A DNA stretch of 60,475 nt from Nitrospira sp. UBA2082. Its GTDB lineage: Bacteria; Nitrospirota; Nitrospiria; Nitrospirales; Nitrospiraceae. Below, piece after piece: positions 26,735 through 34,920 of this stretch. The notes beneath the pieces were generated by a model. That model made no database searches, was not told where the DNA came from, and worked only from the letters and a program-made list of their open reading frames with translations. The position numbers and the translations under genes are program-made. Position 1 is the stretch's first letter. Each line of letters starts with the position of its first letter. The stretch is from assembly GCA_002331335.1 (NCBI GenBank), contig DCZO01000001.1, positions 375,292 through 435,766 of the forward strand. The letters run 5' to 3'.

Positions 26735-27670
26735 GTGCATCGGATAGACAAGAGCATTGAAGAGAACAAATTTTGGCGCCTGGCTGATCCTTGTGCGCTG
26801 ATAGGTTCCTTCGGGGTGTATGGATGTTACCTGTTCTTGGTGAGTGCCATTGCGTACGGAGAGGTAACGCAGGATGGATTACGTTGGGTCGGTGATGATC
26901 TTGTGGGGCCTGTTCGTTCTGTTCGGGAAGAAGAGATTCAACTTCGAAAAGTAGGCGCTGAATGGATAGAAGGTGAATCGATACGTGTGGTTGTGATGAC
27001 TTTCGATAGGGATCGGACATTTAGCGAAACCATCCAGCTGAAGCCTTTGACCAGTGAGCGAAGCACAAGAAGTTCGTTATGTTTTGTTCGAGGAGACGGT
27101 AATAGAATTACTAAATCATTCGTCTGTGATTTTGAGAGGCGTCCAATTGATGGATCTAGCTCGGTCTATCAATATGATTCGAAGGGAAACCTTGTTGAAG
27201 AAAGTGTAGAAATAGTTTCGGGCCAACCCGATAAATACCGAGAAGTATATGTTTATGACGCTGAAGGTAGAAAAACTGTCTCTCGCTTGTATGACTCTGA
27301 TGGAACACTGTCGGCCATCACGGCCTACAGCCGCAATAGAGACAACACTTTTCTAACCGTGCAAGTTAGTAATGCAACTGGAGGCTTTCATGCAAAGGAA
27401 GTTCATGTGCTAGATTCCATGGGCCGTACTGCGGAGGTGACCAGTCTTGATGATAAAGATAGAGTGATATCCCGGACGGTCTTGCGTTACGATGACCATG
27501 GCAAGCGGATCGAGCGAATGTTTTCTGGACGTGGAGTTGAAAGACAAGAAATAGATTCTTACGAGTACGATGAACGAGGAAATTGGATCAAGAAGTCCGG
27601 CCGAATAATTGAGCCCACCGTTGAGGAAAGGTTCATAGTTCGCCGGGCCATCGAATACTTCCCTCGCTAG
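26735..27670 (+). CDS. exported YD-repeat protein downstream of RHS tip, possible immunity or accessory protein
   Basis: A 311-residue protein beginning at GTG 26735, six bases after the RHS-2C stop, with AGGTGA upstream. It has an N-terminal hydrophobic segment (ALIGSFGVYGCYLFLVSAIAYG) and at least three YD-type repeats (VYQYDSKGNLVEES, VYVYDAEGRKTVSR, YEYDERGNWIKKS), a mini version of the RHS fold without core. It is clearly more AT-rich than the chromosomal genes, like the toxin tip before it. Position suggests an immunity protein, but the YD repeats could equally mean a periplasmic partner or cap of the RHS shell. The 140 bases that follow hold no gene I can see. Confidence 0.75.
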   Translation: MHRIDKSIEENKFWRLADPCALIGSFGVYGCYLFLVSAIAYGEVTQDGLRWVGDDLVGPVRSVREEEIQLRKVGAEWIEGESIRVVVMTFDRDRTFSETIQLKPLTSERSTRSSLCFVRGDGNRITKSFVCDFERRPIDGSSSVYQYDSKGNLVEESVEIVSGQPDKYREVYVYDAEGRKTVSRLYDSDGTLSAITAYSRNRDNTFLTVQVSNATGGFHAKEVHVLDSMGRTAEVTSLDDKDRVISRTVLRYDDHGKRIERMFSGRGVERQEIDSYEYDERGNWIKKSGRIIEPTVEERFIVRRAIEYFPR

Positions 27671-27810
27671 CGGGGAAAGGCGTAAGTCGTCCGCCGGCCA
27701 CGGAGGTCATTCCTCAATAGAGAGTTCCATGACCGACTCGATATTGTCGCCGAAGGTCTAAATGCTTGTATTGCTAACGTATACCATAGCCGTCACTGCT
27801 TTTAACAGCT

Positions 27811-27999
27811 CGACCGCTGCACATCGAATTTCCTGGCGCCCTCTATCACGTTACGGCGCGGGGCAATGCCCGGCAAGACATCTTTCTGGATGACGCGGAC
27901 CGGCAGCGTTCTCTCGGGGTGCTGGCGCGGGTCTCTCGCTTTCATCTTCTGCTCCACCGGGTCAGAAAGTGGGGTCTCAGAAAGTGGGGTCAGGCATGA
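27811..27999 (+). pseudogene. RAYT (Y1 transposase) N-terminal fragment
   Basis: Codons from 27811 read RPLHIEFPGALYHVTARGNA, then QDIFLDDADRQRSLGVLARV, SRFHLLLHR, the standard beginning of a REP-associated tyrosine transposase. The similarity stops at about 27960 and the frame closes at 27997. Neither the HxH/Tyr catalytic part nor a start codon is present. It is a remnant of an older element, abutting the intact element that follows. Confidence 0.8.
27963..27992. repeat. 15-bp tandem direct repeat
   Basis: CAGAAAGTGGGGTCT (27963-27977) is followed at once by CAGAAAGTGGGGTCA (27978-27992). The second copy runs into the left terminal inverted repeat of the RAYT element. Confidence 0.8.
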
Positions 28000-28002
28000 G
28001 TA

Positions 28003-28031
28003 TTGACTTATTGGGGCTCTGCGCCTAGCCT
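28003..28031 (+). promoter_or_regulatory. promoter of the RAYT gene, -35 inside the terminal repeat
   Basis: TTGACT (28003-28008) within the left terminal repeat, a 17-base spacer and TAGCCT (28026-28031). The predicted start falls on or next to ATG 28038, giving a leaderless transcript; no ribosome binding site is present. Confidence 0.45.
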
Positions 28032-28037
28032 TCTCGC

Positions 28038-28981
28038 ATGGCGCGCAAGCCTCGGCTGGACGTCCCTGGCGGCTTCTATCACGTCATCGTCCGCGGCAAC
28101 CGTCGCGCCCCCATTTTTCACGATGAAGAGGATTACGCGGCCTATCTGGACCGCTTGGAACGCTATCGGCGGCGCGATGCGGTCACCCTCCACGCCTACG
28201 TCCTCATGGCCAATCACGTTCATCTGCTGCTGGAAACCGGCGCCCGACCCTTATCCGGCACGATGCAGGCCCTGCAATTCACCTATAGCCAGTACTACAA
28301 TCGCCGGTACGACAAAGCGGGCCATGTCTTTCAAGGGCGCTATCAAGCGATCCTCTGTGATCGGGAGGCGTATCTGCTGGAATTAGTCCGCTACCTGCAC
28401 CTCAATCCTGCCCGGATCCGCACGCCGCTAAGCCCCTGGACCTACCGCTGGAGCAGCCATCGCGCCTATCTCGGACGCGCGACGCCGGTGAACGTGTGTA
28501 CCGCAACGGTGTTGGCTGCGTTCCATCGACAGCAGGGCCCGGCTCGACAAGCCTATCGCCGCTTCATGTTGGACGGCCTCCGGCAGGGCCATCAGGCGCG
28601 TTTTTATGAGATGGGGGGCAGCAGATATTGGGCGATGAACGGTTTCTTGACGAAGTGGATCGCCGGACTGGTGCCCCCCGCGCCAGCGAACGGCCCCCGC
28701 GTCGAGTCGGGTTTGGGACGTTGCTCGCCGCGGTGGCGACGCTTCATGGGGTGACGCCCCGCGCGCTCCTCGCTCCGGGGCGGCAGCGCGCAATGGTGCC
28801 TGCACGCGCCATGCTGGTGTGGCTAGCGCGCGCCTGGAGTGGGCTGACGACCGTGGAGCTGGGGCAGCGTCTGCAACGCGACCCCTCCATGATCAGCCGC
28901 CTCGCCGCGGCCTATACGGCGCACCGGGATGCACAACGAGAGAAACAGATACGCCGTGTCGTGCAGTCAGGCTCACAATAA
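28038..28981 (+). CDS. REP-associated tyrosine transposase, needs -1 frameshift at a G-run
   Basis: The first frame (28038-28754) carries the Y1 transposase fold: PGGFYHVIVRGNRRAPIFHDEEDY, the HUH motif ANHVHLLLE, and a Tyr-containing helix (TYSQYYNRRYDKAGHVFQGRYQAIL). At about residue 193 the expected continuation moves to the frame 28628-28981 (ILGDERFLDEVDRRTG ... DnaA-C-like HTH with DPSMISRLAAAY). The junction is G GGG GGC at 28613-28619, a possible -1 slippery site. Either the fusion is made by programmed -1 frameshifting, or one G has been lost and this is a recent pseudogene. A read-through without slippage gives a 238-residue product lacking the C-terminal DNA-binding domain. Confidence 0.8.
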
Positions 28982-29068
28982 GTCAATACGCATGCCTGAC
29001 TCTATTTATAATTCCTCGGTTTCTGTGTGCGGCGCACTTTCTTGTAGTTCAGGCGAGCGGCTGTTCGT

Positions 29069-29106
29069 TTGAGTTATACGTAGGTTCGGTATATGCTGCG
29101 TATAAC
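29069..29106 (+). promoter_or_regulatory. promoter with flanking operator-like inverted repeat
   Basis: The perfect inverted repeat GTTATACG (29073-29080) / CGTATAAC (29099-29106) flanks a -10-like TATATG (29090-29095), with TTGAGT at 29069-29074. A dimeric regulator bound here would block transcription of the gene at 29122. Confidence 0.4.
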
Positions 29107-29121
29107 CCGTACGCTTCGATC

Positions 29122-30204
29122 ATGGAACGATTGCCCCTCGAAACGCAGACGCTCTACGCCGAGTTCCTTGACCAGCTTGTGGCCATGCATGCGCGGCGCA
29201 CGATCGGCCTGGCTCCAGGCTGTTTCACGACCAAGACGGTCAAGGGCGAGACCTATTACTATTTCCAGTACTCCGATCCGGGTGGTGTCTCGCGGCAGGC
29301 CTATGTCGGAAAAAAATCGGCGGCTCTGGCCAAGGTTGTGGCGTCGTATGAACATGACCGATCCATACAGACGGCTGACCTGGATCGCCTGCACCGTCTC
29401 TGTGCGCAACTCCGAGTCGGTCGCGCGCTCTCAACAGATCCTGCCTCGTCCAGGATTCTGAAGGCGCTGGCTGAATCCGGCGTGTTTCATCTTGGCGGGG
29501 TATTGGTCGGGACCCATGCCTTTACGGTCTACGGAAACTTATTGGGAGTCCGTTGGGATGGCGCGTTCTTGAAGACCCAGGACATTGACATTGCAGGTCG
29601 AGCCGAACTTGGCATCGCGGTTCCAGATCTCCAGGTCAAGGTGCCGGAGGTCTTGGAGAACTTGCAGATGGGGTTCCTTCCTGTACCGTCACTCAACCGG
29701 AAGGAGCCGTCGACTTCTTTCAAAATCAGGGGTCACTCCGTGCGCGTTGATTTCTTGACTCCTGCCCATAGGACACGCCCTGAAGGAACTGTATTCATCA
29801 GCCGGTTGGGCGTGGCCGCCCAAGCGCTCAAGTTTCTCGACTATCTTCTCGAGGCGCATATCCCTGCAGGCATCGTCGATGGCGGGGGAGTGTTAGTCAA
29901 TGTGCCGGACCCGGCCCGATATGCCTTTCACAAGCTGCTGCTCTCACGTTCTCGGACAGTTGGAAGCCAGATGAAAGCGGAAAAAGATCTCTCCCAGGCG
30001 ATTCAGTTAATTGACGTACTAGTCGAGGATCGCCCTGGCGATCTCTCTCTTGCCTGGGATGGGCTGCGCCAAAGGGGCCGAGGCTGGACCAAGCCTGTAT
30101 GGACGGCTCTTTCCGTGCAAGAGAAGCGGCATCCGGGCTTGATTGATCGTTTGGCAACGGTGATTCCGTTGCTGAAAGAAACTTTCCCCGCGCCTTTTAC
30201 ATAG
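29122..30204 (+). CDS. nucleotidyltransferase-fold protein (GSU2403/NTP_transf_8-like)
   Basis: A 360-residue protein from ATG 29122; the open frame upstream to 28819 overlaps the transposase and is a shadow. It has a short N-terminal helical domain with TYYYFQYSDPGGVSRQAYVGKK. The nucleotidyltransferase core follows (GVLVGTHAFTVYGNLLGVRW, then the metal-site pair TQDIDIA), and later VRVDFLTP supplies the third acidic residue. This pattern matches the GSU2403-type NTase family, which resembles the MNT/AbiEii proteins of toxin-antitoxin and abortive-infection systems. It stands alone between a RAYT element and a membrane protein, with an operator-like inverted repeat at its promoter. The true substrate is unknown. 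Confidence 0.8.
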   Translation: MERLPLETQTLYAEFLDQLVAMHARRTIGLAPGCFTTKTVKGETYYYFQYSDPGGVSRQAYVGKKSAALAKVVASYEHDRSIQTADLDRLHRLCAQLRVGRALSTDPASSRILKALAESGVFHLGGVLVGTHAFTVYGNLLGVRWDGAFLKTQDIDIAGRAELGIAVPDLQVKVPEVLENLQMGFLPVPSLNRKEPSTSFKIRGHSVRVDFLTPAHRTRPEGTVFISRLGVAAQALKFLDYLLEAHIPAGIVDGGGVLVNVPDPARYAFHKLLLSRSRTVGSQMKAEKDLSQAIQLIDVLVEDRPGDLSLAWDGLRQRGRGWTKPVWTALSVQEKRHPGLIDRLATVIPLLKETFPAPFT

Positions 30205-30240
30205 GCCGCTACAGCCAGACCTTGTAATCCGCGGGTTTGA

Positions 30241-30258
30241 CCTGCATTATTCATGAAT
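30241..30258. repeat. solo end of the ATTATTCATGAA palindromic element
   Basis: CCTGCATTATTCATGAAT matches the left end of the 208-bp element at 51273 (CCCGCATTATTCATGAAT) with one change, and ACTTCTGCGCAA continues the similarity loosely. No partner end is found nearby, so this is probably a remnant. Confidence 0.5.
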
Positions 30259-30414
30259 ACTTCTGCGCAATCGTCATTCTGCAACTCACGCGAGATGGAA
30301 GAGCTTTTTCCCATGACACATAAGCTGTCCGCGGTAGCGGCGCATCGGTGTGGACATGCCGACGACCATGCGGCTGCTCACAAACTTCATACCTATTCAA
30401 CAAGCCGTTACTGG

Positions 30415-31356
30415 ATGTCGAGAGGATTTGGACTGATCCTCCCAGTTTTTCTGATCGTCGGGCCGTTCTCTTCACCGGTCTGGAGCGAATCCCCTGCGCC
30501 CTCTGTTCATTGGGGCAGCACGGCTTTCCCCGATCAATATTCCACGGTGACCACGGGACTTACGCTCAATCGGTTTACCCCGATCGATGGCAATGGGGCC
30601 AAATATGACTCGACCGTGGCAAACACCCTGGGTTTCAACCTCATCACGCTCAGCTGGACGCAACATTGGGGTGGGGACTGGAAAGACTGGAGTACCAATC
30701 TGACCGCCGGGATCAGCCCGACCAGCGATGAACCGAGCCAATTCTTTCAGAACAAGGTCGTACATCAGCTCCGCCATCTGCCGCCGGTGCCCTCCGTCGA
30801 TCCCCGGAAAGAGACGGATGTGATGATTGATGGCTCGGTGACGCGGTGGTTTCCGCTTTTTCAGCCCAAAGTGATGTTTGTGGGCGGTGGGTTTTCCGTC
30901 GGGACGATCTACCAACAGGGATTCCTTCGGGCGGGGATCAGGCGGTTGCAAGTCACGCCGACGCTGTATAGCGGAAGCTGGGGGGAAGTGAGCGGGCGGG
31001 CGTCCGTGCTGGGACGGATCAGTTATCAGGACGACGGGGCCGCGCTCCGCTCCGTGCGGAATACCGCCGGACTTGTACAGCCCTCCATCGCCTTCGGCCA
31101 ATACCGGAGAACCGCCAATGGCGAAACGATCCCGACCTGGGAAATCGAGTTTGCCTTACTGTGGGATTCCGGAATCTTCGTCAATCCACGGGGAGACAGC
31201 CAAAAGCAGTTTGCCTGGTCGTTGGCCGCCTCTACCGGACCGCTGCGGTTCGAAACCTGGAACGACAGTATGGGCAACATCGCCACGAGAGACTTCGGCC
31301 CGACCTATGGCGCGAGTTTGACCCTCGATGTTCTGCGGGTCTGGCGCTATTTCTAG
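30415..31356 (+). CDS. outer-membrane beta-barrel-like protein
   Basis: From ATG 30415 the protein has 313 residues and starts with a Sec signal peptide (GFGLILPVFLIVGPFSSPVWS). In-frame ATGs at 30253, 30295 and 30313 are possible, and 30313 has a better GGAAGAG site, but they give an unusually long polar N-terminus. Alternating hydrophobic strands rich in Trp, Tyr and Gly (TLGFNLITLSWTQHWGGDW, SLAASTGPLRFETW) and the C-terminal Phe (RVWRYF) are typical of outer-membrane barrels. I cannot assign a family with confidence. A palindromic repeat element begins exactly at the stop codon. Confidence 0.75.
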   Translation: MSRGFGLILPVFLIVGPFSSPVWSESPAPSVHWGSTAFPDQYSTVTTGLTLNRFTPIDGNGAKYDSTVANTLGFNLITLSWTQHWGGDWKDWSTNLTAGISPTSDEPSQFFQNKVVHQLRHLPPVPSVDPRKETDVMIDGSVTRWFPLFQPKVMFVGGGFSVGTIYQQGFLRAGIRRLQVTPTLYSGSWGEVSGRASVLGRISYQDDGAALRSVRNTAGLVQPSIAFGQYRRTANGETIPTWEIEFALLWDSGIFVNPRGDSQKQFAWSLAASTGPLRFETWNDSMGNIATRDFGPTYGASLTLDVLRVWRYF

Positions 31357-31479
31357 CAGGATGCTGAAAAAGTCCGCCAGCGGTGTTCTCGCGTCACTCA
31401 GAGGCTCAACGTACCGAAGCGTACGCCTCGCCCCTTCGCTTGCTGCGGCCTTGCTGGACGGTTTTTTTGAGCATCCTGC
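31356..31479. repeat. 124-bp palindromic MITE-like element (family A)
   Basis: The ends GCAGGATGCTGAAAAAGTCC (31356-31375) and GGACGGTTTTTTTGAGCATC (continuing to 31479) are inverted copies. The centre contains CTCAACGTACCGAAGCGTACGCCTC, given here as CTCAACGTAC plus a short palindrome. It starts on the last base of the outer-membrane protein stop codon and could act as a terminator through its A/T-run stem. Confidence 0.75.
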
Positions 31480-31539
31480 GGGCGTTCTTGCATCAGGGCG
31501 AGGCTCTCCGTCTTGCGTAGGGCAATCAGCTACTACCTG

Positions 31540-31914
31540 TTATTCGTGCTGGTGCGGGGTGGCTGAAGCCGTTGGCATGGTGGCCGAAATACATCCCTCG
31601 ATGAATTCGACCTGACATTGCCATGAGGAGGCTGCCTCGTTGACACGGTTGATCACCTCTGCCGGCTTCACGGCGCCGGGTGTGATGTCCACGAGCACAT
31701 GATCGGGAACGCGGTGAAAGTACACGCCGGTCACGCCTGGAATGGCCTGCAAGACCCTGTTCATCTCCGTTTCCTTGCTGTCACAACCGGGTCCGCTCAT
31801 CGTCAAGGGTAGCCGTTCCCTGATTTGAGGATTGGCCGCAGCCGGCAGAGCAAGGGCGAGGCTGGAGAACACCAGTGCGACCGTCACATATCGTGTGTGC
31901 CACAGGGGGTGCAT
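31540..31914 (-). CDS. exported HMA-like small protein
   Basis: From ATG 31914 (GGAGG 10 bases upstream) the protein has 124 residues with a signal peptide (YVTVALVFSSLALALPAAA). The mature part LPLTMSGPGCDSKETEMNRVL ... VPDHVLVDITPGAVKPAEVINRVNEA has the beta-alpha-beta spacing of a heavy-metal-associated (HMA) domain, but only one Cys remains where CxxC is usual. A His-containing C-terminal tail (TPHQHE) follows. A periplasmic metal-related role is possible but unproven. An in-frame start at 31962 is less likely. Confidence 0.65.
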   Translation of the reverse strand: MHPLWHTRYVTVALVFSSLALALPAAANPQIRERLPLTMSGPGCDSKETEMNRVLQAIPGVTGVYFHRVPDHVLVDITPGAVKPAEVINRVNEAASSWQCQVEFIEGCISATMPTASATPHQHE

Positions 31915-32086
31915 AGGGATCCCGCCTCCGTATCGGGATGATGACTCTCCTACAAAATACACGATGGAAAAATGGTTGTCGAGCCGCTCGTTCGAGAGGC
32001 GAGGCGGTATCTGGCTCCTATGAGGAGCCGATTCCGGCTGATTTGAAGGATGAGCGGGATGCTCGTGCGCAGGGGTGAGCGTGGAG

Positions 32087-32491
32087 CTACATGAGCCGGA
32101 ATCGGCTGCGTTGATCGCTCACATTGTCGCGCGAGATGCTTTTCCAAATGAAGGCCTGGATCCGTTTGCGCTGGTCGTGGCCCAGATCCATGAATCGGAC
32201 GGAGAATTGACAGCCGGACACCCACACAACATGCGCCGATGTCAGGACCAGTTGCGGCAGTCCATCGGGAAGAGCCACAGTGAGCGTCAGCAATGTTCCC
32301 CGCGTCACGCGTTGGTCGCTGATGATTTGGCACCCTGAGAGGGAGAGATTTTTGGTGAGGCCTTCGCCTCGATGCGGCTGGGTAGGGATTTCCCCGACAT
32401 AGCGCACTTGGCACGTGAGCGTCACCCGCTCGGCATAGCGGTTATCGAGCGGTTTGTAGGTTTTTCGGTTCTGCATGGTGAGCTGCATCAT
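32087..32491 (-). CDS. PilZ-domain protein
   Basis: A 134-residue single-domain protein with both c-di-GMP-binding motifs: RYAERV (RxxxR) and NLSLSG (D/NxSxxG), with strands LTCQVRYVG, LLTLTVALP, VWVSGCQFSVRFMDL. It stands alone between two exported proteins. It is a second PilZ effector in the window besides 10181. Nothing shows its target. Confidence 0.85.
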   Translation of the reverse strand: MMQLTMQNRKTYKPLDNRYAERVTLTCQVRYVGEIPTQPHRGEGLTKNLSLSGCQIISDQRVTRGTLLTLTVALPDGLPQLVLTSAHVVWVSGCQFSVRFMDLGHDQRKRIQAFIWKSISRDNVSDQRSRFRLM

Positions 32492-32593
32492 AACGCGCTT
32501 CGGCGGAGTGTCCCAATTATTTTAGGAAAATAGCAGGAGTGTGACTCGTTCGAAGGAGGGAGACGAAATGGGTTCCCGTGTGCCGGCGATCCG

Positions 32594-33049
32594 CTACTTG
32601 GCCTGAATCAGAAACGCTTTCGATCTGGCGTTGCCGCCGCCGGCAATGATGTCGATGAACGACATGCCGGGCCGGACATCAGGAACCGTCGCCTGGATGG
32701 TTGTCTCGTTCACGAACGTATAGTCGACTGTGGCCTGGCCCGCGGCGCTGAAGGCGACGCCGTGGAAACATTCTTTTGTGCCGAAGTGTTCCCCCTTGAT
32801 CGTGATCTTCTGCCCCGGTTTGGCCTCGTCCGGCTCGACCTTCACGATCTTCGGCTGTTTGCTGCGGTCGCAGACCGGATCTTTTTCGATCTTTGACTCG
32901 TCCGAGCCCTGAATCGATTCCACGTCGTAGAGTGTAAAGCCTGCTCCATCGACGATGGCGCCGTCATCCTTGGCCTCGACGTCCGTGTGAGCGAAGGCGA
33001 ACAATATGAAACATGCGACGATCATCAGAACCGGTAGCCTCGGACGCAT
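32594..33049 (-). CDS. exported IPT/TIG-domain protein
   Basis: A 151-residue protein from ATG 33049, which has AGGGAGGA just upstream; the longer frame from 33067 lacks a site. The N-terminus is a signal peptide (LPVLMIVACFILFAFAHTDVEA). Residues about 70-150 form an immunoglobulin-like IPT/TIG fold: KIVKVEPDEAKPGQKITIKGEHFG, then VDYTFVNETTIQATVPDVRPG. Two Cys could form a disulphide. TIG domains are usually binding or spacer modules of surface proteins. Its neighbour is a phosphate-binding-like protein on the same strand. Confidence 0.75.
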   Translation of the reverse strand: MRPRLPVLMIVACFILFAFAHTDVEAKDDGAIVDGAGFTLYDVESIQGSDESKIEKDPVCDRSKQPKIVKVEPDEAKPGQKITIKGEHFGTKECFHGVAFSAAGQATVDYTFVNETTIQATVPDVRPGMSFIDIIAGGGNARSKAFLIQAK

Positions 33050-33070
33050 GGATCCTCCCTCAGTCACAGA

Positions 33071-33967
33071 TTACTGGGTGGATAGCGGAACATAGATCTC
33101 GCCGACGATCGCTTGGCCAGGCGCAGACCGAGCGAATGTCGCAAACGCCTCAGCCAGTGGGGGCGGGTCTTTCTTTGACAGCAGCAAGAGCGGACGGCGG
33201 AGAGGATACCGGCCGTCCTTGACCGTTGGGATTTCCGGCTCCACCTTGTCGACCGGGAGTAACCGAACGGCCACCCCGCTGGAGACGGCGGACAGGCCGG
33301 TGCTCAACGAGATATAGGTGACTGCTGAGAGCGGAGGGAGCGTGCCGACGACGGTCTTGACGACTTGTTCGTCAGGGCCGATTGTCTTGGCATGGCCGGT
33401 CAGTTTCCCGGCGATGCCTAGCTGTGTCTCGAAGGCGTCCCGGACGTTCTGGTTCCGTGGGCGATCAATCGGCAGAATCTTGGTGTCCGGTCCACCGAGC
33501 TCGGCCCAGTCCCGCACCTTCCCGGAAAATACGTCGGCGACTTGTTGCTTCGTCACGTCCTTGGTGAAGTTGGACAAGTGAACGAGAATGCCGATCCCGT
33601 CCCAACCGATTTGCGTCGCCCGCAGAGCCGGATCTTCGAAGCCCGTGACGGCAAGCTGGGCCTGGCCTGTCTTGACCAAATCCAGTGGCGTGGAATCCTC
33701 GTCCCAGAGAATGTCGACATAGGCGCGTGGGTTGGCTCGTTCGAAGGCGCGGGCGAGCGTTTCGATCGTGGCCAGTTCAGGCCCGTTCCCCGCGATAACC
33801 AGACCCCCTCTCACCTCGGCGGTGGCGACGGTCGGAAGAACCAGTGCGAGAGTGAGCGCAACGACCAGTCCCATTACACGGGGCCATGTTGCTGTCAGAT
33901 GGTTGCGCATTGGTGGGAGGGGAGAGGTTCTCACAGGCAGAGCCGCGCGGCACAACAAACTTGTCAT
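33071..33967 (-). CDS. PstS-like periplasmic substrate-binding protein
   Basis: A 298-residue exported protein with a hydrophobic signal segment (VMGLVVALTLALVLPTVATA) and a PBP-like core: GGLVIAGNGPELATIETLARAFERANPRAYVDI, LAVTGFEDPALR, VSGKVRDWAELGG-type segment FSGKVRDWAEL, and YPLRRPLLLLSK. These match the PstS/PBP-like family that binds phosphate or similar oxyanions. The ATG at 33967 overlaps the FmdB stop (ATGA), suggesting coupling; ATG 33910 would give a more usual signal peptide but lacks a good site. No pstCAB transporter genes are nearby, so a sensor or scavenging role is possible. Confidence 0.8.
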   Translation of the reverse strand: MTSLLCRAALPVRTSPLPPMRNHLTATWPRVMGLVVALTLALVLPTVATAEVRGGLVIAGNGPELATIETLARAFERANPRAYVDILWDEDSTPLDLVKTGQAQLAVTGFEDPALRATQIGWDGIGILVHLSNFTKDVTKQQVADVFSGKVRDWAELGGPDTKILPIDRPRNQNVRDAFETQLGIAGKLTGHAKTIGPDEQVVKTVVGTLPPLSAVTYISLSTGLSAVSSGVAVRLLPVDKVEPEIPTVKDGRYPLRRPLLLLSKKDPPPLAEAFATFARSAPGQAIVGEIYVPLSTQ

Positions 33968-34287
33968 GATGATCCAGAACCGGATTCAAATTGGCCGGCA
34001 GGGTTCGAGTCGGACGAGGTGTTCGGCGGTGGGACGTTGCGCTTGAGGTTCAGTGGGGGCAATTTGGCAAATCGTTCCATTCGTTCGTTGTGCATGGCTC
34101 CGGCTTTGATTTCGGCGAACCCCGGTTTATGGTCGCCGACGATCTTGGATGCAAACGACGAGAGCAGTCTCGTTGCCTGTCGAGCGTGGCAGAAGGGGCA
34201 TTCCGTATCTTCCACTCGGGCATGGACCGATTGTGTGACCTCAAATTGTTTGGCACATTGTTCACAGCGATATTCGTAGAGGGGCAT
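33964..34287 (-). CDS. FmdB-family zinc-ribbon protein
   Basis: A 107-residue protein with the family start MPLYEYRCEQCAKQFE and a second CPFCH, giving a CxxC ... CxxC zinc ribbon. The C-terminal half is polar and disordered (Pro, Ser, Asn). FmdB-type proteins are small putative regulators with no settled role. It overlaps the PstS-like gene by 4 bases, so the two are likely co-transcribed. Confidence 0.88.
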   Translation of the reverse strand: MPLYEYRCEQCAKQFEVTQSVHARVEDTECPFCHARQATRLLSSFASKIVGDHKPGFAEIKAGAMHNERMERFAKLPPLNLKRNVPPPNTSSDSNPAGQFESGSGSS

Positions 34288-34370
34288 GTTCCAATCTCTT
34301 GCGTGCTGTTGGATACCGCCTCACGTTCCCGCGATGGGAGGTGTAGGCTGGAAGTCGGTCCCCATTGCCC

Positions 34371-34400
34371 TTGACCGGCCCGTTTGGTTGCGTTTATTGT
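34371..34400 (+). promoter_or_regulatory. sigma-70-type promoter
   Basis: TTGACC (34371-34376), an 18-base spacer and TATTGT (34395-34400) precede the small gene at 34446, in the divergent gap with the FmdB gene. Confidence 0.4.
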
Positions 34401-34445
34401 AGCACAATTGCGTGCGTTAACTACCAGCATCACAGGAGGGTTCCG

Positions 34446-34622
34446 ATGGCAGTGCTGCTTCGGCGATACAAAGGCAACAATGGGATGATGCAAGAAGAAC
34501 GAATTGATGACGATGATCGAATCGAGCGCTACATGCGGCTCTTCGAGAAGGACGATGTCAAAAAGTTACAGACAGGCGTCAAGGTCTTTATCGAGAAGGA
34601 TGAGTGGCAACTCCTCCCATGA
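34446..34622 (+). CDS. small conserved-looking acidic protein, unknown
   Basis: A 58-residue protein from ATG 34446 with a strong site AGGAGGG. It has a basic N-terminus and a charged helical middle (ERIDDDDRIERYMRLFEKDDVKKLQ), ending KVFIEKDEWQLLP. No Cys, signal or membrane segment is seen. The good ribosome site and upstream promoter support a real gene. I do not recognise the family. Confidence 0.6.
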   Translation: MAVLLRRYKGNNGMMQEERIDDDDRIERYMRLFEKDDVKKLQTGVKVFIEKDEWQLLP

Positions 34623-34716
34623 ATCGGTAATGGGTTAGAGGTGAAGGCGGCATGGACGATCCGCAGGCGGTCGCGTACCCCTTCACCGCGTTCCATCTCC
34701 CTCTGACCGGTCCACC

Positions 34717-34920
34717 ATGACGTATTGGGTTCACATCGCCCGGTCAATCGATCGTGTGACGTTGCATCGCGATCGGTGCTCCGAGGTGCCGTCGAATGCC
34801 ACTTCCAGCGACTTTTGGGAAGGGGGATGGTTCGACTATCCGGACAAGGAGCGGGCGGTGCACGCCATGGAACAGGCCGGGGCAAACTATCAGCGGCGAT
34901 GTCCGCTCTGCAAACCCTAA
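34717..34920 (+). CDS. small Cys-containing protein, unknown
   Basis: A 67-residue protein: MTYWVHIARSIDRVTLHRDR, one Cys, a GGWFDYPDKERAVHAMEQ helix, and a C-terminal CPLC pair. The Cys spacing suggests metal binding or a redox pair. There is no clear ribosome site. A palindromic repeat begins right after its stop codon. Confidence 0.5.
   Translation: MTYWVHIARSIDRVTLHRDRCSEVPSNATSSDFWEGGWFDYPDKERAVHAMEQAGANYQRRCPLCKP

Larger units (their letters stand above)
27989..29000 (+). mobile_element. RAYT element with 25-bp terminal inverted repeats
   Basis: The left end 27989-28013 (GTCAGGCATGAGTATTG...) and the right end 28976-29000 (...CAATACGCATGCCTGAC) are inverted copies with a single mismatch in 25 bases. 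They enclose one transposase reading frame and little else, for a total of 1012 bp. Elements of this kind are mobilised as single strands by HUH/Y1 transposases that recognise palindromic ends. Confidence 0.8.
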
